Source: JAHEKO01 sp965212505 (GTDB lineage: Bacteria > Acidobacteriota > Thermoanaerobaculia > Multivoradales > JAHEKO01). Taken from it: a stretch of 64,000 nt of DNA. The notes under the pieces were generated by a model. It had not been told where the DNA came from, did no database searches, and worked only from the letters and a program-made list of their open reading frames with translations. Position numbers and translations under genes: made by a program. Location of the stretch: the NCBI GenBank assembly GCA_965212505.1, contig OZ243123.1:434001-498000 (forward strand), written 5' to 3'. Each line of letters begins with the position of its first letter. Position 1 is the stretch's first letter. Positions 14,358 through 22,648 of the stretch are shown here, piece after piece.

Positions 14358-15863
14358 ATGCTCGTAGATGAATTGACAGCCAACGACCGGTCGAGTTCCA
14401 GGTTTCTCTACCAGCGTCTCGTCGATTCGATCGTCGAACTGATCCGGGGCGGCACCCTACCGGCAGGTAGCAGGTTGCCCGCGGTACGGCGCTGCGCCCG
14501 CCAGCACGGAGTGAGCGTGTCGACGGTGCTCATGGCCTACCGTCGGCTCGAAGATCTGGCTCTGGTCGAGGCGCGTCCACAGTCGGGCTTCTACGTTCGC
14601 TCCGACGCCTCGAGTCGCCTCAAGAAGGACGATGTCGGCGAGCCGGAGCTGGTGCCGAAGACGGTTCGTGTCAGCTCCAAGGCGTGGGATGTCTTCGGCG
14701 CCGACGCCGCGAGTCGCCTCGTGCCGCTCGGTCACGCGGTTCCGGACCCGTCGCTCCTGCCGACCGAGAAGCTCGGCCGCCTGCTCGCAGCTGCGGTGCG
14801 TGAGTCGGGGCCGGCGATGATGCGGATGATGCCGCAGGGGCCGGAGCGACTCCGTGCCTCGATCGCTCGGCGGCTGCTGGAGGCGGGCTTTACCGCGACG
14901 CCGGAAGAAATTGTCATCACCTCCGGCTGCGTCGAGAGCATCGGCCTCTGTCTGCGGGCGGTCACCCGTCCTGGGGATGCGGTGGCGGTCGAGTCGCCCG
15001 CCTACTTTGCCGTGCTCAAGGTCCTCGAGAGTCTGCACCTCCGAGCGCTCGAGATCCCGGCGCGGCCCGGCGAAGGGCTGGATCTCGACGCCGCGAAGGA
15101 GGCGTTCTGCGAGCACCGGGTCGCGGCCTTTGTGGTGACCCCCAACGGTCACAACCCGACCGGTGCCGTGATGAGCGACGAGGCGAAGAGCCGTCTGGTC
15201 GAGCTCTCGGTCGGCTGTGACGTGCCGTTGATCGAGGACGACGCGCAGGGGGAGCTCTGCTTCGGAGACACGCGCCCGCGCTCACTGCGCTCGTTCGACC
15301 GCGACGCGACGGTGCTCCACTGCAGCTCGTTCTCGAAAACACTCGCACCGGGCTATCGAGTCGGTTGGATCGCAGCGGGTCCACTGTTGGCTCCGATCAT
15401 GAGTGCGAGGTTCGCGTCGACCGTGTGTGCGGCGACGCCGAGCCAGCTCGCGGTCGCGGCCTACGTGGACAAAGGTGGTTTCGACCACCACCTTCGATCG
15501 CTGCGGCAGACGCTCCGGGGAACCCTCGGCAAGATGGCGGACCTGGTGCGCGAGACCTTCCCCGAAGGGACCGAGCTGGTCGAGCCGGAGGCGGGGACCG
15601 TACTGTGGGTCGGCCTGCCCCCGGGGCTCGACTCCATGCTGCTGCACCAGCTGGCGCTCAGACGGCAGATCAGCTTGACCCCGGGCCCGATCTTCTCGGT
15701 GTCGGGCGCCTATGGGAACTATGTTCGACTCAACGGCGCGCTCCCCTGGTCGTCCCGGTTGCGCAATGCGGTGGTGACCGTCGGTGAGCTCGCGTGTGGT
15801 CTCGCGGAGGGGCTCTCGGCCCAAGGAGTGCTCGATTGGATGGAGATCCGCCACGGTCCGTAG
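14358..15863 (+). CDS. MocR/PdxR-type transcriptional regulator (GntR HTH + class I aminotransferase)
   Basis: 501 aa. Residues about 10-80 form a GntR winged helix (LYQRLVDSIVELIRGGTLPAGSRLPAVRRCARQHGVSVSTVLMAYRRLEDLALVEARPQSGFYV). From about 120 it is a fold-type I aminotransferase: VITSGCVESIGLCLRAV, VVTPNGHNPTGAVMS (cofactor-site Asn) and CSSFSKTLAPGYRVGW with the Lys that binds pyridoxal phosphate. Members regulate B6, GABA, taurine or other amino-acid genes, usually by autoregulation and control of a divergent neighbour. Here there is no divergent neighbour, but a palindrome sits at its own start. The target is unknown. Confidence 0.9.
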   Translation: MLVDELTANDRSSSRFLYQRLVDSIVELIRGGTLPAGSRLPAVRRCARQHGVSVSTVLMAYRRLEDLALVEARPQSGFYVRSDASSRLKKDDVGEPELVPKTVRVSSKAWDVFGADAASRLVPLGHAVPDPSLLPTEKLGRLLAAAVRESGPAMMRMMPQGPERLRASIARRLLEAGFTATPEEIVITSGCVESIGLCLRAVTRPGDAVAVESPAYFAVLKVLESLHLRALEIPARPGEGLDLDAAKEAFCEHRVAAFVVTPNGHNPTGAVMSDEAKSRLVELSVGCDVPLIEDDAQGELCFGDTRPRSLRSFDRDATVLHCSSFSKTLAPGYRVGWIAAGPLLAPIMSARFASTVCAATPSQLAVAAYVDKGGFDHHLRSLRQTLRGTLGKMADLVRETFPEGTELVEPEAGTVLWVGLPPGLDSMLLHQLALRRQISLTPGPIFSVSGAYGNYVRLNGALPWSSRLRNAVVTVGELACGLAEGLSAQGVLDWMEIRHGP

Positions 15864-15945
15864 ACGATCCGTCCCTCCGAGCGGACGACTCGCGGCGCGA
15901 TCGGCCCTCCTGAGAGGCTCGGTCGACGGCACGGTTCTCGCTTGC

Positions 15946-15951
15946 TAGGTT
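15946..15951 (+). promoter_or_regulatory. -10-like box, near-leaderless start of VWFA gene
   Basis: TAGGTT ending 12 nt before the ATG at 15964; no Shine-Dalgarno sequence in between. Confidence 0.35.
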
Positions 15952-15963
15952 GGCACTTAACCC

Positions 15964-17763
15964 ATGCGACGGATCGTCTCTCTCTTTCCGCCGGCCGTCA
16001 GGCCGATGCTCGTTTCCGCGCTCGCCGCTGTCTGCTGCCTGGTTCTGGCTTCGTCGCCTGGGTCAGGTCAGGAGGCGACCACCTTCGGCGAAGAGGTCGA
16101 CGTTCGTGTGGTGAACATCGATGTCTTCGTGACCGACAAGAAGGGGGCGCGGGTCCGCGGCCTGACACGCGACGACTTTCTCGTCTACCACGACGGTCGG
16201 CCGGTAGAGCTGTCCAATTTCAGCCGGATCACCGAGCGAGCAGCAGACGAAGAGGCGGCTACCCCTGAAGAACTCGCAACCGATACCGGCAGCCTGCCGC
16301 CCAGAGCTCTCGCCGAGCCGATCACGACGGTGATCTTCGTCGACAACTCGACGACGACACCGCACCATCGGAACCGAGTGCTCGACGAGGTGGAGGCGTT
16401 TGTCGTCGAGCAGATGAACTCCGGGGTGCAGTTCATGATCGCGGTGTTCAAGCCCGGTCTGGAGATCCTGACGCCGGTGACCGTGGATGCCGAGGCGGCA
16501 CGGCAGGTCTTGCGCGAGATCAGCGAGATGCCTGCAAACGGTCTCAGAGCCATTTCCGACCGTCGTCAGGCGATGAGCATGATCCAGGACATCTACGACC
16601 TCTATGCGGGCGCCGGCCCGGGGCAGGCGGGCGGAGGCACAGCTATTGGCGCCGGAGGCTTCGGCTTCGATCCCTGCGTTGACGGCTGGGACCAGATGAT
16701 CGCGGCGGTCGACACCTACTCGCAGTCGGCCGGCGCACGAGTCGGTACCGTGCAGGCCGGCCTTCTCGGGCTTGCTCGCTCCCTCGGGGGTATCCCCGGC
16801 CGCAAAGCGTTGCTCTACATGAGCGACGGACTCGAGCAGCGGCCGGGTATCGATCTGTACGCGTACCTGGGCGAGCTCTGCCCGCGACGGGAGCGCGAGA
16901 TGTTCACCTACATGACGCGATGGGACGAGACCTCGCTGCTCGAGGAGCTGACCGAATATGCGAGCGCCCACCGTGTGACGCTCTATCCGCTCGAGACGAC
17001 CGGCTTGACGAACTACTCGATCGCGAGTGTCGAGTACGCTTCAAAACGCTTCACACCGTCGCCGCGGAACGACACGTTGCGGGTGAGCAATCTGCAGAGT
17101 TCCCTGTTCATCCTCGCCGAGCAGACCGGCGGCCAGGCGTTCCTGAACGCAAACTCGCCGGCTCCGGACCTGAAGAGGATGGCCGACGACTTCCGGGAGT
17201 ACTACTCCCTGGGAATCCGGCCACCGGCCGGCTGGGACGGAGAGACCCATCGGATCAAGGTCGAGCTCGTACCCCCGACCGCGAAGGGCAAGAGGCTCCG
17301 CTATCGACAGCGCTACCGAGCGATCCCAGAGCAGGAGCGGATGGCCGAGCGGACGCTAGCGACGTTGGTTCTCGGCTGGGAAGAGAATCCGTTGGGCACC
17401 GCGGTACGGATCGGCAGCCAGGAGGCGGCCGAGGGGAAGAACTGGCTGGTGCCGGTCGAGATCGTGCTGCCGGAGACCGGGCTCGGGACTCTGCCCGGCG
17501 AGTCGAGCGGCCGACAGCTGATTCGCGTGCTGATGATGGCCGAAGACGAACGCGGTCGGCGCACCCCGATGCGCGAAAAGGTGATCCCGCTCAACCTGGC
17601 GCAAGAGAGCGCAGGGGCCGGCGAGCCGCGAACGCTCACCGTCAACGTCGAGCTCAGGGCGGGGCCGCACTCGATCGCCATCGGGGTTCGAGACGAAATC
17701 AACCAGGTGACGTCGTTCCATCGAGCCGCCGTCGTCGTGGGAAACACCGACTCGAGTCTCTAG
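15964..17763 (+). CDS. secreted VWFA-related protein, acidobacterial type (copy 1)
   Basis: 599 aa with an N-terminal signal sequence (about 1-38, ending SSPGSGQ). The block VDVRVVNIDVFVTDKKGARVRGLTRDDFLVYHDGRPVELSNFS is the hallmark of the VWFA-related domain family common in Acidobacteriota. A VWA-like region follows (TTVIFVDNSTTTPHHRN), where the metal site DxSxS is degenerate (DNSTT). LARSLGGIPGRKALLYMSDGLEQRPG and SLFILAEQTGGQAFLN are also typical. It is probably a periplasmic or surface adhesion/complex-assembly protein of unknown role. A TAGGTT box ends 12 nt before the ATG and there is no ribosome-binding site. A second family member is at 60194-61822. Confidence 0.85.
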   Translation: MRRIVSLFPPAVRPMLVSALAAVCCLVLASSPGSGQEATTFGEEVDVRVVNIDVFVTDKKGARVRGLTRDDFLVYHDGRPVELSNFSRITERAADEEAATPEELATDTGSLPPRALAEPITTVIFVDNSTTTPHHRNRVLDEVEAFVVEQMNSGVQFMIAVFKPGLEILTPVTVDAEAARQVLREISEMPANGLRAISDRRQAMSMIQDIYDLYAGAGPGQAGGGTAIGAGGFGFDPCVDGWDQMIAAVDTYSQSAGARVGTVQAGLLGLARSLGGIPGRKALLYMSDGLEQRPGIDLYAYLGELCPRREREMFTYMTRWDETSLLEELTEYASAHRVTLYPLETTGLTNYSIASVEYASKRFTPSPRNDTLRVSNLQSSLFILAEQTGGQAFLNANSPAPDLKRMADDFREYYSLGIRPPAGWDGETHRIKVELVPPTAKGKRLRYRQRYRAIPEQERMAERTLATLVLGWEENPLGTAVRIGSQEAAEGKNWLVPVEIVLPETGLGTLPGESSGRQLIRVLMMAEDERGRRTPMREKVIPLNLAQESAGAGEPRTLTVNVELRAGPHSIAIGVRDEINQVTSFHRAAVVVGNTDSSL

Positions 17764-17770
17764 GCCCGGC

Positions 17771-17776
17771 TACAAT
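17771..17776 (+). promoter_or_regulatory. -10 box, leaderless start of OYE-family gene
   Basis: TACAAT within GGCTACAAT, ending 6 nt before the GTG at 17783 and only 8 bp after the VWFA stop. The same GGCTACAAT precedes the gene at 23900. Confidence 0.5.
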
Positions 17777-17782
17777 CGCTCC

Positions 17783-19237
17783 GTGTGGAAGCCACCGGAG
17801 CGGATCCGTCACGAGCTTCCTGACACGCGCTGGCCGAGCCGCGAGGAGGCCGCGGCGGCTCGACTGTTCAGCCCGCTCGAGCTTGGGCCGATCACGCTCG
17901 CCGAGCGCACCTGGGTGCCGGCGATGGTCCCGTGGCGCGCGACCGAAGACGGGTTCGTCACCGCAGAGATCCTCGAGTGGTACGAGCGGTTTGCGCGAGG
18001 GCGCCCCGGGGCGATTGTGGTCGAGGCGACAGGTATCCGCGACGTACCGAGCGGGCCACTCCTACGCATCGGTCACGACCGGTTCCTCCCCGGTTTGGAG
18101 CGGCTGGTCGAGACCGTGCGCCGAGCGAGCGGCGGTGAGACACGTCTGCTGATCCAGATCATCGACTTCCTGTCGATCCGGCGCCGTCCGGATCCACAGA
18201 AGTTCTTCGCGCGCTATCTCGAGGTGACGGATCGACACCGGCAGGCCCTGGGCCCAGAGCTCGATGACGACGGAGTGAGAGCAGCGCTCACGGGGCTGTC
18301 GGACGAAGAGTTGGAGGGGGTGCTGGACGCGCGCGAGTTGGAGGCTCTGCGGTTCGGCGATCGGGAGCGCGTCACCGACACCCACCTGGAGCACGTTCGC
18401 CAGCTCCCCGAAGTGTTGCCGGGACTGTTCGCCGACGCGGCGGGCCGAGCGCAGACGGTGGGCTTCGACGGCGTCGAGCTCCACTTCGCTCACGCCTACA
18501 CGATGGCTTCGTTCCTCTCCGCGTGCAATGACCGAGCGGACGGCTACGGCGGCCGCCGTGAGCAACGGGTGCGCCTGCCTCTCGAAGTCTTCGCCTCGGT
18601 CAGGGAGCGGGTCGGTGGGGAGTTCACGGTGGGCTGTCGCTTCCTGGCCGACGAGTGCATCGAAGAGGGGAGCGGCGTCGCCGACGCGGTCTACTTCGGT
18701 GTCGAGTTCGCGCGTGCCGGAATGGACTTTCTCTCCCTCTCGCGGGGCGGCAAGTTCGAAGACGCCAAACAGCCGAAGGTGGGATGGGCCGCCTACCCGT
18801 ACACGGGCCCGAGCGGCTACGAATGCATGCCGACGGCGATCTCGGACGAGCAGGGCCCGTTTGGCCGCAATGTCGAGCCCGCAGCGCGCATTCGACAGGC
18901 GGTGCGCGACGCCGGCTTCGAGACGCCGGTGATCGTAGCCGGGGGGATCTGTACCTTCGAACAGGCCGAGGGCGCGCTCGAGAGGGGCACGGCCGACGTC
19001 ATTGCCGCCGCCCGGCAGAGCCTCGCGGATCCGGACTGGTTCCGGAAGACACGCCTCGGATGTGGCGATCAGGTGCGACGCTGCGTCTACACCAACTACT
19101 GCGAAGGCCTCGATCAGAAGCACAAGCAGGTGACCTGTCAGCTCTGGGACCGACTCGATCTCGACGAGCCCGGCGTGCGTCGGTCTCACGACGACCGACG
19201 GCGGCTGACCGCGCCCAACTGGGGTGGGGACGAGTGA
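17783..19237 (+). CDS. Old Yellow Enzyme-family flavin oxidoreductase with Cys-rich C-terminus
   Basis: 484 aa from the GTG at 17783, which directly follows a TACAAT box. A TIM-barrel OYE core is visible: LFSPLELGPITLAERTWVPAMVPW near the N terminus, VGFDGVELHFAHAYTMASFLSACNDRADGYGG with the His-x2-His substrate site, PVIVAGGICTFEQAEGAL and ADVIAAARQSLADPDWFRK. Between about 133 and 205 there is an acidic helical insertion (PQKFFARYLEVTDRHRQALG to RVTDTHLEHV). After the barrel come four cysteines (CGDQVRRC, NYC, VTC) that resemble the iron-sulfur binding tail of 2,4-dienoyl-CoA reductase types but with wider spacing. It may be an FMN ene-reductase, perhaps with an Fe-S cluster. The substrate is unknown. 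Confidence 0.8.
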   Translation: MWKPPERIRHELPDTRWPSREEAAAARLFSPLELGPITLAERTWVPAMVPWRATEDGFVTAEILEWYERFARGRPGAIVVEATGIRDVPSGPLLRIGHDRFLPGLERLVETVRRASGGETRLLIQIIDFLSIRRRPDPQKFFARYLEVTDRHRQALGPELDDDGVRAALTGLSDEELEGVLDARELEALRFGDRERVTDTHLEHVRQLPEVLPGLFADAAGRAQTVGFDGVELHFAHAYTMASFLSACNDRADGYGGRREQRVRLPLEVFASVRERVGGEFTVGCRFLADECIEEGSGVADAVYFGVEFARAGMDFLSLSRGGKFEDAKQPKVGWAAYPYTGPSGYECMPTAISDEQGPFGRNVEPAARIRQAVRDAGFETPVIVAGGICTFEQAEGALERGTADVIAAARQSLADPDWFRKTRLGCGDQVRRCVYTNYCEGLDQKHKQVTCQLWDRLDLDEPGVRRSHDDRRRLTAPNWGGDE

Positions 19238-19299
19238 AACCTTCTGGCCCGAGATTGCGTCCTATCGAGAAAGGCCACAACCCTTTGTAGGAGAGCCCC

Positions 19300-20193
19300 A
19301 TGATCCGGAAAGTCCTCGCCCCGATTCTGTTTGTTTCGCTAGCCGTCTCGACGGCCGCTCAGGCCGACTTCGAACTTCGACGAACTCTGGAGCTAGCGCC
19401 GGGCGGTGAGCTCGTGGTCGACGCTGAGGGCGCTCGGATCAGCGTCACGGGGGGTGCTACCGACGGGGCACAGGTTCTGATCACCTCGCCACGGAGCTCG
19501 ACCGAAGATCGCTATCGCTTCCGGCTCGAAGGCGACGGGCGGCGAGCCGAGGTGGAGGTGGACCGGAAAGGCCTCTCCTGGTTCAATTGGGGCGGCGACT
19601 CGATTCAGATCGAGATCAAGGTGCCGCTCGAGACCTCGGTTCGACTCGAGACCTCGGGTGGCAGGATCGACGTCGAGAGCCTCACCGGTGAGGTCACACT
19701 CGACACCTCGGGCGGCAGGATCGAGGTCTACGACGTCCGCGGCAACGTCGATGCGCACACCAGCGGTGGCTCGATCACGGCGGAGAAGGTCGTCGGCGAC
19801 CTCAAGGCCGATACCTCGGGTGGCGCGATCTCGGTCGACGTGGTGACCGGAGACATCCGTGCCGAGACTTCGGGCGGCTCGATCTCGATCGAAGAGGTCG
19901 GTGGGCGCGTGCATGCGCGTAGCTCCGGTGGGCCCGTTTCGGTTCGCTTTGCCCAGGGCAACGCCGCGGGCGGCGACCTTTCGACTTCCGGCGGTGGCGT
20001 GACGGCGCTGGTCGACCCGTCGGTCGGCCTCGACGTCGACGCTTCGACGTCCGGTGGACGGGTCACGCTGGATCTCGGCATCACCGTCCAGGGCCAGGTC
20101 TCCCGAGGCGCGGTGCGCGGACGGCTCAACGGTGGCGGTGCCGAGTTGCGACTCCGGTCGAGCGGCGGCGGCGTACGGCTCCGGAGCCTGTAA
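19300..20193 (+). CDS. DUF4097-type secreted beta-helix protein
   Basis: 297 aa, ATG at 19300 after AGGAGA. The signal peptide is about 1-22 (ending AQA). The rest is a chain of about 17-20-residue turns, each carrying T/S-S-G-G (LETSGGRIDVESLTGEV, LDTSGGRIEVYDVRGNV, AHTSGGSITAEKVVGDL and so on, about nine copies). This is the pattern of the DUF4097/adhesin-like beta-helix proteins often found next to anti-sigma or membrane-stress genes. Its function is unknown and it is probably periplasmic or exported. It lies between the OYE gene and the CBM9/DUF5916 protein on the same strand. Confidence 0.8.
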   Translation: MIRKVLAPILFVSLAVSTAAQADFELRRTLELAPGGELVVDAEGARISVTGGATDGAQVLITSPRSSTEDRYRFRLEGDGRRAEVEVDRKGLSWFNWGGDSIQIEIKVPLETSVRLETSGGRIDVESLTGEVTLDTSGGRIEVYDVRGNVDAHTSGGSITAEKVVGDLKADTSGGAISVDVVTGDIRAETSGGSISIEEVGGRVHARSSGGPVSVRFAQGNAAGGDLSTSGGGVTALVDPSVGLDVDASTSGGRVTLDLGITVQGQVSRGAVRGRLNGGGAELRLRSSGGGVRLRSL

Positions 20194-20291
20194 AGCCGGC
20201 CCTCCCGACCCGCTTCGCTGAGGTAGGCACGTGAATCTGCGCGTCGTCTCTCAGTTGTGCGTCCTCGCCGTCGGCTGAATCGACCTGTGGC

Positions 20292-20307
20292 GCCTTCAGT
20301 CGAAGGC
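20292..20307 (+). other. small hairpin in intergenic region
   Basis: GCCTTC/GAAGGC, 6-bp stem with a 4-nt loop, in the 236-bp gap between the DUF4097 gene and the next gene. No T-run follows, so it is only a weak terminator candidate. Nothing else is seen in the gap except a TACTTT box at 20416-20421. Confidence 0.3.
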
Positions 20308-20415
20308 TCACGCCTCGTCGGGATCCGTGGTCGTTCGGAGCCCAGCAGGTGCGAGACGGCCAGCCCCGCTGGTCCTCCGTCCCTTACTGCATTGCGTCTC
20401 GGCAGCCGGCGCTGC

Positions 20416-20421
20416 TACTTT
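20416..20421 (+). promoter_or_regulatory. -10-like box, leaderless start of gene at 20430
   Basis: TACTTT ending 8 nt before the ATG at 20430; no ribosome-binding site. Confidence 0.4.
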
Positions 20422-20429
20422 CGAGCGCA

Positions 20430-22643
20430 ATGCGGGGATTGATCTCGGCGGTCGCGCTGGCCGTCACGCCGGCTATCGCCGAGACGGGCTCTGAGCCGTA
20501 TCGGTTGCCGCTGCTCGAGACGACGATCGAGCTCGACGGGCGTATGGACGAGAGCGCCTGGGACGAGGCGCTGGTCGTCGAGCTGAGCTACGAAACGCGG
20601 CCCGGTGAAAACGTCGCGCCGCCGGCCGAGACCGAGTGTCGGCTGTTCTACACCGAGACCCACCTCTACTACGGCTGCCACGCCAGCGATCCCGAACCCG
20701 AGAAGATTCGCGCGCGCTACGCCGATCGCGACCGGTCGTTCCCCAACGACGACGTAATCGGCATTGCGGTCGACCCGTTCAACTCGCAGAACCGAGCGTT
20801 CGTCTTCGACGTCAACCCGCTTGGTGTGCAGAACGACCGGGTCTTTACCGAGGCGTCGGGCCGATCTGACGAGTCGTGGGACGCAATCTGGGACTCCGCC
20901 GGTCGCCTCGTCGACGACGGCTATGTGGTTGAGGTCGCCATCCCGTTCTCTTCGCTTCGTTTCCCGGCGACGGAGGGCGATCAGACCTGGGGCATCAGCG
21001 TCCGCCGCTATATGCCGCGGGAGGTCTTCCGGCGCCTGGCGATCAGGCCGTTCGACCGGAGCAACCCTTGTCGTCTGTGCCAGAACGCGAAGATCATCGG
21101 CTTTGACGGGGTCGACCCCGGAAGGAGCTTGGAGGTGACGCCGACGCTCACCGGTGTTCAGTCGGCGGAGCGCACCGACTTTCCCGACGGTGAGCTCGAT
21201 CGGGGCGACCCCGACTTCGAGCCCGGCCTGAGCATGCGGTGGGGGGTGACCAACAACCTGCAGCTCGGTGCAACCTTGAATCCCGATTTCTCGCAGGTCG
21301 AGGCCGACGAGGCCCAGCTCGACGTCAACGAGCCATTTGCGCTGTTCTTCCCGGAGCTGCGCCCGTTCTTCCTCGAGGGGGCCGAGGCGTTCCGCACGCC
21401 GATCCGAACCGTCTTCACGCGCACGGTCGCGGACCCGAGCTTCGGCCTCAAGCTCACAGGCAAGCAGGGCAAGAACGCGCTCGGTACGTTTGTCGCCCGG
21501 GACGAAGTCACCAATCTGTTGATTCCGGGGGTCGAGAGTTCCGACGTGGAGGAGCTCGACTTTGAGAACACGACCTCCGTGCTCCGCTATGCGCGCGACG
21601 TCGGTGACAGCTCGTCGACGGTTGGGATGGTGCTCACCGATCGCCGAGGGGGCGACTACTCGAACACGGTCGGAGGCATCGACGCCTTCTTACGCCTGGG
21701 TAAGGCCGATCGGCTCGAGGTTCAGTATCTCCGGTCGGAGACCGAGTATCCGACCGAGCTCGCACGCGATTTCGAACAGCAGCTCGGCGCCTTCTCGGGC
21801 GACGCGCTTTGGATCGCCTACGAGCACGAGCCGCGCGACTGGAGCATCTCCGCCGAGTACATGGACGTGAGCGACGGCTTTCGGGCGGACTCGGGCTTCC
21901 TGCGTCGTTCCGGCTTCCGCGAGGCCGAGCTCGAGGGCGGTTACAAGTGGTTCGGCGATGCCGATCACTGGTATACGGAGATTTGGGTCGGTGCCGAACT
22001 GGAGCGTTCGGAGACCCAGGACGGTGAGCTGCTCGAGGAGGAGTACCAGATCAAAGCCGGTTGGGACGGCCAGATGCAGTCGGCGCTCTTCGTCGCGGCC
22101 AACTTCGGCGAGCGTACGTTCGAGGGCCTGCGGTTCGACAACGATTCGGTGGAGATGTCCGGCTCGATCCGGCCGGCGCGCTGGATACGCCTCGGTTTCG
22201 ATCTCTGGGACGGCGACGGCATCGATTTCGAAGAGGTGCGGCCTGGGGACGAGTTCGGCTACGCCTGGTCGATTCGTACCCTCCTAGGGCGTCACTTCAA
22301 GGGCGATCTTGTCGCCACCCGGCAGGAGCTCGACGTCGAGGGTGGCAACCTGTTCACGGCGGACCTCGCCGAGTTGAGACTCGTCTACCAGTTGAACGCG
22401 CGCGCCTTCTTCCGGTTGATCTCCCAGTACGTCACCGTCGAGCGCGATCCGACCCTCTACACCGAAGTCGTCGAGCCCGAGAGCGACGAGCTCTTCGGTC
22501 AGCTGCTCTTCTCCTACAAGATCGACGCTCGCACGGCGCTCTGGTTGGGTTACACCGCGAACTACCTCGACGAGGCGCGGTCCGGCCTCACCGAGACGGG
22601 CAACTCGGTCTTCTTCAAGGTCAGCTACGCCTGGCAGCCATAG
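20430..22643 (+). CDS. DUF5916/CBM9-like outer-membrane protein
   Basis: 737 aa. The start at ATG 20430 gives an immediate signal peptide (RGLISAVALAVTPAIA); a longer reading to 20349 does not. Residues about 25-215 form a CBM9-like beta-sandwich (ETTIELDGRMDESAWDEAL, YYGCHASDPEPEKIRA, FVFDVNPLGVQNDR). From about 240 there is a beta-barrel pattern, with NNLQLGATLNPDFSQVEADEAQLDVNEPFALFFPELRPFFLEGAEAF typical of DUF5916 proteins. The barrel ends SVFFKVSYAWQP with a terminal aromatic. It probably sits in the outer membrane and may process or import a polymer fragment. The substrate is unknown. Confidence 0.85.
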   Translation: MRGLISAVALAVTPAIAETGSEPYRLPLLETTIELDGRMDESAWDEALVVELSYETRPGENVAPPAETECRLFYTETHLYYGCHASDPEPEKIRARYADRDRSFPNDDVIGIAVDPFNSQNRAFVFDVNPLGVQNDRVFTEASGRSDESWDAIWDSAGRLVDDGYVVEVAIPFSSLRFPATEGDQTWGISVRRYMPREVFRRLAIRPFDRSNPCRLCQNAKIIGFDGVDPGRSLEVTPTLTGVQSAERTDFPDGELDRGDPDFEPGLSMRWGVTNNLQLGATLNPDFSQVEADEAQLDVNEPFALFFPELRPFFLEGAEAFRTPIRTVFTRTVADPSFGLKLTGKQGKNALGTFVARDEVTNLLIPGVESSDVEELDFENTTSVLRYARDVGDSSSTVGMVLTDRRGGDYSNTVGGIDAFLRLGKADRLEVQYLRSETEYPTELARDFEQQLGAFSGDALWIAYEHEPRDWSISAEYMDVSDGFRADSGFLRRSGFREAELEGGYKWFGDADHWYTEIWVGAELERSETQDGELLEEEYQIKAGWDGQMQSALFVAANFGERTFEGLRFDNDSVEMSGSIRPARWIRLGFDLWDGDGIDFEEVRPGDEFGYAWSIRTLLGRHFKGDLVATRQELDVEGGNLFTADLAELRLVYQLNARAFFRLISQYVTVERDPTLYTEVVEPESDELFGQLLFSYKIDARTALWLGYTANYLDEARSGLTETGNSVFFKVSYAWQP

Positions 22644-22648
22644 ACGTC

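Noticed and set aside
19630..20190. Tandem DNA repeat or CRISPR-like array in the TSGG-rich gene
   Set aside because: The periodicity is at protein level (beta-helix turns); the DNA copies differ in sequence and there are no constant repeats with variable spacers.
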